Below, piece after piece: positions 8,251 through 15,973 of a stretch of 42,836 bases of DNA (the first letter of the stretch is position 1; each line of letters starts with the position of its first letter). Source of the stretch: Rhodoferax sp. OV413 (GTDB taxonomy: Bacteria > Pseudomonadota > Gammaproteobacteria > Burkholderiales > Burkholderiaceae_C); contig CAMAWD010000053.1 of assembly GCA_945861785.1 (NCBI GenBank), positions 1 to 42,836 of the forward strand, given 5' to 3'. The position numbers and the translations under genes were made by a program. The notes beneath the pieces are model-generated. The model worked only from the letters and a program-made list of their open reading frames with translations. It was not told the DNA's origin and searched no databases.

Positions 8251-8358
8251 AACGCCAACGCCAACGCCAACGCCAACGCCAACGCCAACGCCAACGCCAA
8301 CGCCAACGCCAACGCCAACGCCAACGCCAACGCCCATGCCCATGCCCATGCCCATGCC
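8251..8358. repeat. Hexanucleotide tandem repeat (14 x AACGCC then 4 x CATGCC)
   Basis: Fourteen exact copies of AACGCC (8251-8334) run into four exact CATGCC copies (8335-8358) and then AACGCA. It starts six bases after the nested inverted-repeat block and ends about 107 bases before the xdhC start. Frames through it encode only two-residue repeats such as Ala-Asn or Gly-Val, so it is not counted as coding. Just downstream, around 8384-8400, is a short copy of the inner end of the 206-bp repeat. Confidence 0.95.
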
Positions 8359-8465
8359 AACGCAGACCAGGCAACGACCGTCCGCAATGGGCCGAAAGCG
8401 GACAATCGGAAAGCCTGTGGACCTGATGCACATGGACCACGTGAAAGCAGCAAGGAGTTTGTGAG

Positions 8466-9533
8466 ATGGAAAACCTGGACGTGATGGTTTTGCGCACTTT
8501 GCGCGATTGGCGGCAGGCCGGAAAACGGGCCTTGCTGGCCACGGTGGTTCGCACCTGGGGCTCGTCGCCGCGCCCGGTGGGGTCGATCATGGCCTTGTGC
8601 GAGGACGGGGCGGTTGTCGGGTCGGTGTCAGGCGGCTGCATCGAGGACGACCTCATCTACCGCCACACCCGCGCTTATGCCCAAGGCACTGGGTCCGCAG
8701 ACAGCCATGCCATACCTTCTGGGGCGCCGGGTTTTGTCAAGTACGGCATAACCGCCGACGAAGCCCACCGTTTCGGGCTGCCGTGCGGCGGAACGCTGGA
8801 GCTTCTGCTCGAGTATGACCCCCAGTGGGCGTCACTCGGCGAACTGGTTCGGGCGCTGGAAGCGGGTCAGCTGATGCAGCGAACGGTGCAACTCGCGGAC
8901 GGGCTGGTGGCGCTGGCCCCGGCTGGTTCACCCGGCACCTTGCAGCTGTCCGCGACTGAACTGGTGAACCTGTTCGGGCCGGAATACCGCATGTTGCTGA
9001 TCGGCGCCGGGCAGCTGACGGAATACCTGGCAACGATGGCCTTGTTTTCGGGTTTCGCCGTCACCGTGTGTGATCCGCGCGAGGAGTACCGCGGTGCCTG
9101 GTCAGTGGCCGGTGCCACCGTGGTCGCCGACATGCCCGACGACGTGGTGGCGGCTTTCAGGCCGGACCGGCGTAGCTGCGTGGTGGCGCTGACGCACGAC
9201 CCCAAGCTCGACGACCTGGCCCTGCTCGAAGCACTCAAGACCGACGCGTTCTACGTCGGCGCCATCGGTTCGCGGCGCAACAACGACGCGCGCCGCCAGC
9301 GCATGGTCACACATTTCGAGCAGACCGAAACCTCGCTCGCACGCTTGCGCGGACCGATCGGCATCTACATTGGCAGCAAGACGCCCCCCGAGATCGCGGT
9401 GAGTGTGATGGCTGAGATACTGGCTGTGAAGAACGGCGTGGCGTTGCCGCGCGAAATGGCCGTCGCCCATGCCAAGGACGGTGTCGGTTTGGTCTCCAGC
9501 CACGGGGACGATCGGGTTTGCGGGGTGTCTTGA
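8466..9533 (+). CDS. XdhC/CoxI-family molybdenum hydroxylase maturation protein
   Basis: XdhC-type proteins bind molybdenum cofactor, help sulfurate it and insert it into xanthine-dehydrogenase-like enzymes. The 355-residue product has the N-terminal domain with [10 protein letters not shown] (Cys-58) and [10 protein letters not shown] (Cys-107) and the C-terminal Rossmann domain starting [14 protein letters not shown] and continuing VCDPREEYR and IGSRRNN. A ribosome site AAGGAG lies eight bases before the ATG. No molybdenum hydroxylase subunits are in the window, so the client enzyme must be elsewhere. The repeat-rich block directly upstream must contain or displace its promoter. Confidence 0.9.
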   Translation: MENLDVMVLRTLRDWRQAGKRALLATVVRTWGSSPRPVGSIMALCEDGAVVGSVSGGCIEDDLIYRHTRAYAQGTGSADSHAIPSGAPGFVKYGITADEAHRFGLPCGGTLELLLEYDPQWASLGELVRALEAGQLMQRTVQLADGLVALAPAGSPGTLQLSATELVNLFGPEYRMLLIGAGQLTEYLATMALFSGFAVTVCDPREEYRGAWSVAGATVVADMPDDVVAAFRPDRRSCVVALTHDPKLDDLALLEALKTDAFYVGAIGSRRNNDARRQRMVTHFEQTETSLARLRGPIGIYIGSKTPPEIAVSVMAEILAVKNGVALPREMAVAHAKDGVGLVSSHGDDRVCGVS

Positions 9534-9631
9534 CCCCCGGCTGTGTAAGGAAAGCCACAGCCCGGTGCGCGGCCGTCGTAAACTGCCGATTGTTCGATTC
9601 GACATTTCGTTGTACAGAGGTGAATTTTTCG

Positions 9632-10039
9632 ATGAAACCCCACTATTTGATTGCCACCCTGAGCCTTGTCGCCGGGTTCGCTGGCCCTGCAGTTGCGGCC
9701 GACGGCGAGGTATTGCCGTCCGGCGTCAAGATCACCCATCTCAGCAACGGCTCCGGCGCCAGTCCCAAGGCCAGCGACAGCGTCAAGGTCCACTACCGCG
9801 GGACGCTGGCCGACGGCAAGGAGTTCGACAGCTCGTACAAGCGCAATGCCCCCGCGACGTTCCCGCTCGGGCGTGTCATCCCATGCTGGACTCAGGGCCT
9901 GCAGAAGATGAAGGTCGGTGGCAAGGCGCAGTTGGTCTGCCCGCCAGCGACCGCTTATGGCGAGAAGGGTGCGGCCGGGGCCGTGCCACCGAATGCGACC
10001 CTGACATTTGAAGTAGAGTTGCTGGCAATCGAGAAGTAG
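9632..10039 (+). CDS. Exported FKBP-type peptidyl-prolyl cis-trans isomerase
   Basis: The 135-residue product has a signal peptide (MKPHYLIATLSLVAGFAGPA, cleavage after AVAA near residue 22) followed by one FKBP domain: VKVHYRGTLADGKEFDSS, then FPLGRVIPCWTQGLQKM and the closing ATLTFEVELL. Family members speed proline isomerisation during folding of exported proteins. I chose the ATG at 9632 over the upstream in-frame ATG at 9518 because only the shorter form gives a signal peptide. The domain contains two cysteines (CWTQ and LVCPP) that could form a disulfide in the periplasm. The usp gene follows after 25 bases. Confidence 0.9.
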   Translation: MKPHYLIATLSLVAGFAGPAVAADGEVLPSGVKITHLSNGSGASPKASDSVKVHYRGTLADGKEFDSSYKRNAPATFPLGRVIPCWTQGLQKMKVGGKAQLVCPPATAYGEKGAAGAVPPNATLTFEVELLAIEK

Positions 10040-10064
10040 CAGTTCCCACCACTGGAGGCGCACC

Positions 10065-10502
10065 ATGTACAAAATGATACTGTTGGCGTACGACGGCTCT
10101 GAATCCGGGCAAAAAGCCTTGCTCGACTGCCAGGATCTGGTGCAGTGGTCCGGTGCCAGCCTGGCGCTGGTGGCGGTCATGCCGCACCACATCGACTTCA
10201 TCGGTGCCGAGGGCGGTTATTACGACCCCAAGATCGCGGAACGCGAAAAGGAAAGCTACATGTCCGTCCTGGACCACGGCCTGCGGACGCTGGCCGAGGC
10301 GGGCTTCAATGCGAAAGGTGAACTGTTGGTGGGCGACACCATCAGCGAGATCACCAGCCATGCGCGCAAGATCCGGGCCGACCTGATCGTGGTTGGCCAC
10401 AAACACCTTGACGGATGGGCAGCGCGCTGGTGGCGCGGGTCGAGTTCAGGTGCATTGATCGAGCACGCCCATTGCAGCGTGCTGGTGGCCATCATCCCCT
10501 GA
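10065..10502 (+). CDS. Universal stress protein (UspA family)
   Basis: The 145-residue product is one Usp domain: the first strand with MILLAYDGSESGQKAL and the C-terminal ATP-binding signature, here GHKHLDGWAARWWRGSSSG, followed by the HCSVLVAI strand. The Gly-X2-Gly part of the consensus is altered to GHKHLDG, so ATP binding is likely but not certain. A ribosome site GGAGG precedes the ATG. It lies 25 bases after the FKBP gene and ends tail-to-tail with the FtsX-type permease gene, with a hairpin between the stops. Confidence 0.9.
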   Translation: MYKMILLAYDGSESGQKALLDCQDLVQWSGASLALVAVMPHHIDFIGAEGGYYDPKIAEREKESYMSVLDHGLRTLAEAGFNAKGELLVGDTISEITSHARKIRADLIVVGHKHLDGWAARWWRGSSSGALIEHAHCSVLVAIIP

Positions 10503-10514
10503 GGGTGATTGTCA

Positions 10515-10534
10515 ACTGGTGGTGTTTCACCAGT
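10515..10534. terminator. Hairpin between convergent genes, candidate terminator
   Basis: ACTGGTG and CACCAGT form an exact 7-bp stem around a six-base loop GTGTTT. It sits in the 24 bases between the stop of the usp gene and the stop of the permease gene and overlaps the permease stop. The bases after it on the plus strand are T/C rich (CTTCCTT). A shared terminator for both genes is plausible. Confidence 0.5.
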
Positions 10535-13100
10535 CTTCCTTGACCGCCAGCACTGAGTCCGTGCCGGCTGTAGCCCGGGCCGCAAGCCAGGCAGTCGCCG
10601 TGCCGGCAAGCACCATGGCGCCACACAGGGCCGCCAGCCGGCCCCAGGGCAGCAGCAGGTCCATCGTCCAGTGGAAACTCTGCGGGTTCACCACGTGCAC
10701 CAGCACCACGCTGACTGCCAGCCCCAACCCCAACCCGGCAACCGCCCCTACAGCCGTCCAGGCGAGGCCCTCGGCTGCCACCAGGCGCAGGATCTGGCTG
10801 CGTGTGAGGCCCAGGTGGGCCAGCAGACCGAATTCCTTTTGCCGCGCCAGCACCTGCGCGCTGAAATTGGCAGCCACACCGAACAGACCGATGGCGATCG
10901 CCACCGCCTGCAGCCAGTAAGTCACCGCGAAGCTGCGGTCGAAGATGCGCAGCGACAGCGCACGGATCTCCCCGTCGCTCGAAAACTCGACCAGTGCGGC
11001 CTCCGCAACCTGCTGGGCCAGGTCCCGGATCGCCTGCTGCAGCTGCGCCGGATCGGCGCCAGGCACCAGCCAGACAGCGAGATCATTGGCGCGTTGGTCC
11101 CCGGTCAGGCGTTCAAAGTCGCGTTTGTCGATCACGATCGACCCGAACTGCCGCGCATAGTCACGCCAGATGCCCGCCACGAAGAAGGCGGGGGCGCCCG
11201 GCAGGCCCGGGCCTGCGGCGACGCCGGCAGAAAACATGGCGGTCAGCGGTTGGAAGTAGCTCCCGGGTGCCGCGCCATACAAATCCACCATCGCCTCGCT
11301 CACAAAGATCGGTATGGCGCCAGCGGGAGCGCGCAGTGGCTCGCCGATCAGTGGCAGGGTCCGAGAGGGGTCGCCGATGGCGCGTGCCATCAGGGCCACG
11401 TTGCCTTTCGCCGGGTCCAGCGACAGGGAGGTCGTGCGCAACGTCGCGAGGTTTTGCACGCCAGGTATTTGTTGCACCGCGCGCACGAACTCCGGCGGGA
11501 AGAACGCCGCTTCACCGAACCCGGCGCCCATGGCGGTGCGCACGTACAGGTCGGCTGGCAGCACCACGTCCAGCCAGCGTGTCACGGATTCCCGAAAACT
11601 CGTGACCATCACCGTCAACGCCACGGCCAGGCTGAGCGACGCCACCACGCCGCTGATCGCCACCGCTGCGCTGGATCGCACACGGCGCGCCCGTTCGATC
11701 GCCAGCATGGGCAGCAACCAGCGTGACAACAGTGGAGCGATCCGGTTGTAGAGCAGCGCGATCAGGGCCGGCAATGCGCCGATGCCACCGGTCAGGAACA
11801 GCGCAATGGCGAGGTAGGCGGCCAGTGGAACGCCGAAAACCGGGGGTGCCAGGGTGAGCGCAGCGCCCACCACCACCAGCAGGCCGGCCAGCCAGGGGTG
11901 GTCGCTTGTCGCGTCCTGCAGCCCCAGGCCCTTGAGCGTCTGGGCGGGGGGCAGTTGTTGTGCCGCGCGCGCGGGAATCCAGCCGCCCACCAGCGCCGCG
12001 GCCACCCCCAGCGCGCCGTAGACCAGCGCCGCCAGCGGGTTCCATTGCAAGGTGGGTGCAACCCCGGTGAAAAACCCGCCACCCAGGTCGCCCCCGAGCA
12101 GGCGCAGTGCGAGCCAGGCCAGGCCCGACCCAAGGGCGATTCCGGCTGCGCTGCCGACCATGCCGAGCACCAGGGATTCAGCCAGCACCAGGCGCAGACG
12201 TTCGCGACCGGACAGGCCCAGCACCCCGAGCAGGGCGAATTGCTGCGCCCGTTTGGCCACACTCAGCGCCAACACAGAGAACACCAGGAAGGCGCCGGTG
12301 AACAAGGCCACCAACGCCAGCACGGTCAGGTTCACCCGGTAGGCGCGAGACAGGTTGCCGATGCGCTGTTCGGCATCGCCCGGTTGCACCACCGACAGGT
12401 TGGAGCTCCAACGCGGGTCTGCGCGCAGTGCCACCACCAAGGCCTGCCGGTCGGCGCCCGGGGCCAGGCGCACGTCGATGCGCGTCAGTTGGCCGGCCTT
12501 GTCGAACAAGTCCTGCACTGCGCCGATGTCCATCACGGCCAGAGGTGACCCGCTCGCGCCCACCCGCCCTGCAACCTGCACCGGTTGCAGGCGCAGCGCC
12601 TGTTGCATTTGCAGGCGCGCGGGGGTGCCGGGCGTAAGCCCCAGCGCCCGCGAAGCGGCGGTATTCAGAAAAACCGCATCCGGCGCAAACAGGTCGAAGC
12701 GGCCGCTCTGGCGCGTTGGCAGCGGCATCAGCGCCGGCGCGACACGGGCCACCAGCAGCGCATCCACCCCCACGACCCGCAAGGCGACCCGCTTGCCGGA
12801 TGTGTCGAGCGCATAACTCCCGAGTTCCAGCACGGGCGAGGCCACGGCGACTCGCGGGTCGGTCGCGACCCGCGCGTACAGCGCCTCGTCCAGGCTGCCC
12901 TGTGCGGCACGCAGTTCCAAATCGGGCTGGCCGTTGACCGAACGCACCGCCTGTGAAAACTCGCTGAGCGCGGACGCGTTGATCAGCGACACCGAAAACG
13001 CCAGCGCCACGCCCAGCATGACCGCGACAACCGCCGCTGCGTTGCGCCAGGGGTGGTGCAGCAGTTCTTGCCAGGAGAATGTTTTGAGCAGCGCAAGCAC
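10527..13100 (-). CDS. FtsX-like ABC transporter permease
   Basis: About 857 residues form a large inner-membrane permease. An N-terminal membrane anchor (NAAAVVAVMLGVALAFSV) is followed by a periplasmic domain, a first FtsX unit (FLVFSVLALSVAKRAQQFAL to GWIPARAA), four middle helices, a second periplasmic domain and a closing FtsX unit (QVLARQKEFGLLAHLGLTRS). This two-unit layout is typical of LolC/MacB-superfamily permeases. The frame is open to 13487 but the extension overlaps the divergent dehydratase and lacks family features. A GTG at 13100 best fits the family N-terminus; an ATG at 13151 is the alternative and would overlap the dehydratase start. No ATPase gene is adjacent; the one at 264-1001 is the nearest candidate. 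Confidence 0.85.
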   Translation of the reverse strand: MLALLKTFSWQELLHHPWRNAAAVVAVMLGVALAFSVSLINASALSEFSQAVRSVNGQPDLELRAAQGSLDEALYARVATDPRVAVASPVLELGSYALDTSGKRVALRVVGVDALLVARVAPALMPLPTRQSGRFDLFAPDAVFLNTAASRALGLTPGTPARLQMQQALRLQPVQVAGRVGASGSPLAVMDIGAVQDLFDKAGQLTRIDVRLAPGADRQALVVALRADPRWSSNLSVVQPGDAEQRIGNLSRAYRVNLTVLALVALFTGAFLVFSVLALSVAKRAQQFALLGVLGLSGRERLRLVLAESLVLGMVGSAAGIALGSGLAWLALRLLGGDLGGGFFTGVAPTLQWNPLAALVYGALGVAAALVGGWIPARAAQQLPPAQTLKGLGLQDATSDHPWLAGLLVVVGAALTLAPPVFGVPLAAYLAIALFLTGGIGALPALIALLYNRIAPLLSRWLLPMLAIERARRVRSSAAVAISGVVASLSLAVALTVMVTSFRESVTRWLDVVLPADLYVRTAMGAGFGEAAFFPPEFVRAVQQIPGVQNLATLRTTSLSLDPAKGNVALMARAIGDPSRTLPLIGEPLRAPAGAIPIFVSEAMVDLYGAAPGSYFQPLTAMFSAGVAAGPGLPGAPAFFVAGIWRDYARQFGSIVIDKRDFERLTGDQRANDLAVWLVPGADPAQLQQAIRDLAQQVAEAALVEFSSDGEIRALSLRIFDRSFAVTYWLQAVAIAIGLFGVAANFSAQVLARQKEFGLLAHLGLTRSQILRLVAAEGLAWTAVGAVAGLGLGLAVSVVLVHVVNPQSFHWTMDLLLPWGRLAALCGAMVLAGTATAWLAARATAGTDSVLAVKEDW

Positions 13101-13149
13101 AAGCCAGTATATTGAGCGCTTGTCTGCAACTTCGCCAAGGACCTGCCCC

Positions 13150-14118
13150 ATGCCCGTTTTGCCCACCTTCGCCGATGTCGCCGCCGCCGCCGGCCGCCTT
13201 GAAGGCCACGCCCACCACACGCCGGTGCTGCGCTCCGGCACGCTGGACCAGCGCCTGGATGCGCAGGTTTTCTTCAAATGCGAGAACTTCCAGCGCATGG
13301 GCGCATTCAAGTTTCGCGGTGCGTTCAATGCGCTGTCGCGGTTCGATGCGGCCCAGCGCAAGGCCGGCGCAATTGCGTTTTCCAGCGGCAACCATGCGCA
13401 GGCGATCGCGCTGTCGGCGCGTCTGCTGGGCATCCCGGCGGTGATCCTCATGCCGGCCGACGCGCCGCAGGCCAAGGTCGATGCCACCCGTGCTTATGGT
13501 GGCGAGGTGATCCGGTTCGATCGTTACAAGCAGGACCGCGAGGTGCTCACCCGCGAGATCGCGGCACAACGCGGCATGACGCTGATCCCACCGTTCGACC
13601 ATGCCGACGTGATCGCCGGCGCCGGCACCTCGGCCAAGGAGTTGTTCGAGGAAGTCGGTGCGCTGGACTACCTGTTCGTGTGTACGGGCGGTGGCGGCCT
13701 GCTGAGCGGTAGCGCATTGTCGGCACGTGCCTTGTCACCCGACTGCAAGGTGATCGGTGTCGAACCCGAGGCGGGCAACGACGCCCAGCAGTCGTTGCGC
13801 AGCGGCAGCATCGTGCGTATCCCCACGCCCCAGACGATCGCCGACGGCGCGCAGACGCAGGCAGTGGGTGAACTCACCTTTGCCATCATCCGGCGCGATG
13901 TCAGCGACATCCTGACCGCGACCGACGCGCAACTGGTAGAGGCCATGCGTTTCTTTGCCGAACGGATGAAACTGGTGGTCGAACCCACGGGCTGCCTGGG
14001 CCTGGCTGGTGCCTTGCATGGTGGCGTGCCGCTGGCGGGCAAACGGGTCGGCGTGCTGGTGAGCGGCGGCAATGTGGATCTGCAGCGGTACGGACAGTTT
14101 CTGGCGGCAGTTGCATGA
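13150..14118 (+). CDS. PLP-dependent threonine/serine dehydratase (short, no ACT domain)
   Basis: The 322-residue fold-type II PLP enzyme has the Schiff-base lysine in GAFKFRGAFNAL (Lys-54), the phosphate-binding SGNHAQAIALSA, and the glycine-rich CTGGGGLLSGSALSA. It ends after the catalytic fold with no ACT regulatory domain, as in catabolic threonine dehydratases, serine racemases and hydroxyaspartate ammonia-lyases, so the precise substrate is open. The ATG at 13150 is supported by AAGGA eight bases upstream. The divergent permease begins within the same 50 bases, and an AT-rich TATATTG stretch around 13108 suits a shared promoter region. Confidence 0.88.
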   Translation: MPVLPTFADVAAAAGRLEGHAHHTPVLRSGTLDQRLDAQVFFKCENFQRMGAFKFRGAFNALSRFDAAQRKAGAIAFSSGNHAQAIALSARLLGIPAVILMPADAPQAKVDATRAYGGEVIRFDRYKQDREVLTREIAAQRGMTLIPPFDHADVIAGAGTSAKELFEEVGALDYLFVCTGGGGLLSGSALSARALSPDCKVIGVEPEAGNDAQQSLRSGSIVRIPTPQTIADGAQTQAVGELTFAIIRRDVSDILTATDAQLVEAMRFFAERMKLVVEPTGCLGLAGALHGGVPLAGKRVGVLVSGGNVDLQRYGQFLAAVA

Positions 14119-14163
14119 GCGCAGGCGTCTGACAACGAAAGGCGATTGCTGCGCGCCACACGT

Positions 14164-14177
14164 TTGACAATTGTCAA
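14164..14177. promoter_or_regulatory. Perfect 14-bp palindrome upstream of hsp20
   Basis: TTGACAATTGTCAA is an exact palindrome 102 bases before the Hsp20 start, and its left half is a consensus -35 hexamer. It could be an operator or part of a housekeeping promoter that works beside the heat-shock promoter. Confidence 0.4.
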
Positions 14178-14194
14178 CGTCGTGTTTCGCAGCG

Positions 14195-14220
14195 CTTGAA
14201 AGGGTGGATTCGCCCCGCAG
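14195..14220 (+). promoter_or_regulatory. Candidate sigma-32 (RpoH) heat-shock promoter
   Basis: CTTGAAA at 14195-14201 matches the sigma-32 -35 box exactly. After 11 bases comes CCCCGCAG, which shares the CCCC core of the -10 box (CCCCATNT) but not its end. It lies about 60 bases before the Hsp20 start. Spacing is at the short end of the known range. Confidence 0.5.
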
Positions 14221-14278
14221 ATCGGATCAGAATGGCCCGTGGTGGAGCCATCACAACCGACTTGCAAAGGAGAAAACC

Positions 14279-14707
14279 ATGAGTGCTTTGATGAATCGCG
14301 GCAACCTGTTCGACGATTTTTTTCGAGATGTTGCCCCTGGCTTTTATGTGAAACCCCTGCATGGCGAACCCCTGCCCACACCGGAAAAAATCAAGGTCGA
14401 CGTGAAGGAGAGCGACCAGATGTACACCGTGCAGGCCGAGGTTCCGGGTGTTGCCAAGGACGACATCCACGTCGCGCTCGATGGCAATATCGTGACCCTG
14501 CGGGCCGAGGTCAAGCAGCAGGACAGCCAGGCCAAGGACGAAAAAGTGCTTCGCACCGAGCGCTATTACGGCGCGGTGTCGCGCAGCTTCCAGTTGCCGA
14601 TGGAAATCGACCAGTCGCAGGCCAAGGCCAAATACGACAACGGCGTGTTGACCCTGACGCTGCCCAAGAAGCTGTCCGGCGGCTCGCAGCGCTTGGTGAT
14701 CGACTAG
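14279..14707 (+). CDS. Hsp20/alpha-crystallin family small heat shock protein
   Basis: The 142-residue chaperone holds unfolding proteins in a soluble state without ATP. The alpha-crystallin domain spans about residues 36-135: VDVKESDQMYTVQAEVPGV, the VTLRAEVKQQ strand, the RSFQLPMEID turn and the signature AKYDNGVLTLTLPK. The start at 14279 is supported by AAAGGAG seven bases upstream; the frame is open further upstream but runs through the promoter. A sigma-32-like promoter upstream fits heat induction. A TPP riboswitch unit follows, so this gene is monocistronic. Confidence 0.93.
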   Translation: MSALMNRGNLFDDFFRDVAPGFYVKPLHGEPLPTPEKIKVDVKESDQMYTVQAEVPGVAKDDIHVALDGNIVTLRAEVKQQDSQAKDEKVLRTERYYGAVSRSFQLPMEIDQSQAKAKYDNGVLTLTLPKKLSGGSQRLVID

Positions 14708-14739
14708 CCATTGCCCGCGCCGGGCCCTTCGGCCTCTCG

Positions 14740-14842
14740 TACAATCCGGCCATCACCGGGGGTGTCACGCAGCACGGCAACGGCAGCGCGACTGAGAAAT
14801 ACCCCACTCACCTGATCTGGGTAGTGCCAGCGTAGGGAGCGT
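14740..14842 (+). promoter_or_regulatory. TPP riboswitch (THI box) controlling thiBPQ
   Basis: The conserved THI-box elements appear in order: CACCGGGGGTG (from 14754), CTGAGA at 14792-14797, ACCTGATCTGG at 14810-14820, and GTAGTGCCAGCGTAGGGA at 14821-14838. A -10-like TACAAT at 14740 lies just upstream of the aptamer. The aptamer ends about 80 bases before the thiB start, leaving room for an expression platform that masks the ribosome site or ends transcription when thiamine pyrophosphate is bound. Confidence 0.95.
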
Positions 14843-14921
14843 GATGAAGTGGGTCCGTCGCAGTGCTGGCGCTCCATTTTTTCATGTGTCTCGAGGCGGG
14901 CACATTGAAAGGATGGACACC

Positions 14922-15953
14922 ATGCACCGACGGATTTTTTCATTTATGGGGGCCGCAGCACTGGCAGCGTCGCTGATCACCGTCGCACCGGCCGCATCGG
15001 CCCAGGAACTGCGGGTGCTGGTGCACAGCTCGTTCTCGCTGCCCAAGCCACTGCTGGCGCGGTTCGAAACCGAATCCGGCGTCAAGCTCAGCATCATCAA
15101 GGCCGGTGACGCCGGCGAAATGCTCAACAAGCTGATCCTCACCAAAGCCCAGCCGATTGCGGATGTGGTGTTCGGCATCGACAACGCGCTGGTGGTCAAG
15201 GCGCAGGCTGCGGGGGTGCTCGACACCTACGCCGGCCCCGCCAGCCAGCGCCCGCCCGTGGTCCCGCTGGCTGGCGGTTTGCTGGCGGTGGATTACGGCT
15301 ACGTCACCCTCAACGTCGACCGGGCCTGGTTCGCCAAGAGTGGCCTGGCCTTGCCCAGGTCGCTGGAGGACCTCACCCAGCCAGCCTACCGCAACCTGTT
15401 GGCGGTGCAGAACCCGGCCACATCGAGCCCCGGTTACGCCTTCATGTTGTCCACCATTGCCGGGCTGGGCGAAGAGGGCGCGTTCGACTGGTGGGCCCGC
15501 ATGCGCTCCAACGGCCTGAAGGTGACCAAGGGCTGGAGCGAAGCTTATTACACCGAGTTCACGCGCAACGGCGGCAGTCGTCCGATGGTCGTCAGTTATG
15601 CGAGCAGCCCGGCCGCCGAAGTCTTCTACAGCAAGGAAAAAATCACCGAACCACCGACCGCGAGCCTGTCGCTCAAGGGCGCGGTGTTCCGCCAGGTCGA
15701 GGGTGTGGCGCTGGTGCGTGGCGGGCAGCAGCGCGAGGCGGCACAACGTTTCATGGAGTTCCTGCGTTCGGCACCGGTCCAGGAGGCCTTGCAGACCAGC
15801 ATGTGGATGTTCGCCGCCGAGCCCGGCACCAGCCGGCCTGATGCGATGCGCCATGCGTTGGAGCCGGCAGCACACGACAGCCCTGGCAACGAGGCGATCG
15901 CTGCCCGTGGCGCGGACTGGGTGGGTCGCTGGACGACCGTGGTCCTGAAGTAG
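14922..15953 (+). CDS. thiB: Thiamine ABC transporter substrate-binding protein
   Basis: ThiB captures thiamine and its phosphates in the periplasm and hands them to ThiPQ. The 343-residue product has a signal peptide (ending PAASA before QELRV) and the family's parts: VHSSFSLPKPLLARFE, DVVFGIDNALVVKA, YGYVTLNVD and MVVSYASSPAAEV. I chose ATG 14922 because GAAAGGA lies at the right distance; an in-frame ATG at 14913 directly abuts that site. The TPP riboswitch upstream strongly supports the substrate. It is the first gene of thiBPQ, with thiP starting 20 bases after its stop. Confidence 0.94.
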   Translation: MHRRIFSFMGAAALAASLITVAPAASAQELRVLVHSSFSLPKPLLARFETESGVKLSIIKAGDAGEMLNKLILTKAQPIADVVFGIDNALVVKAQAAGVLDTYAGPASQRPPVVPLAGGLLAVDYGYVTLNVDRAWFAKSGLALPRSLEDLTQPAYRNLLAVQNPATSSPGYAFMLSTIAGLGEEGAFDWWARMRSNGLKVTKGWSEAYYTEFTRNGGSRPMVVSYASSPAAEVFYSKEKITEPPTASLSLKGAVFRQVEGVALVRGGQQREAAQRFMEFLRSAPVQEALQTSMWMFAAEPGTSRPDAMRHALEPAAHDSPGNEAIAARGADWVGRWTTVVLK

Positions 15954-15973
15954 GCACGGCGGGCGGGGGCACC

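Noticed and set aside
8191-8453. Frames of 80-90 codons through the hexanucleotide repeat
   Set aside because: They encode only two-residue repeats on each strand, with no start signals or family; the tract is better read as a DNA repeat.
13101-13487. N-terminal extension of the FtsX-type permease frame
   Set aside because: It lies antisense to the well-supported dehydratase gene and has no membrane or family features.
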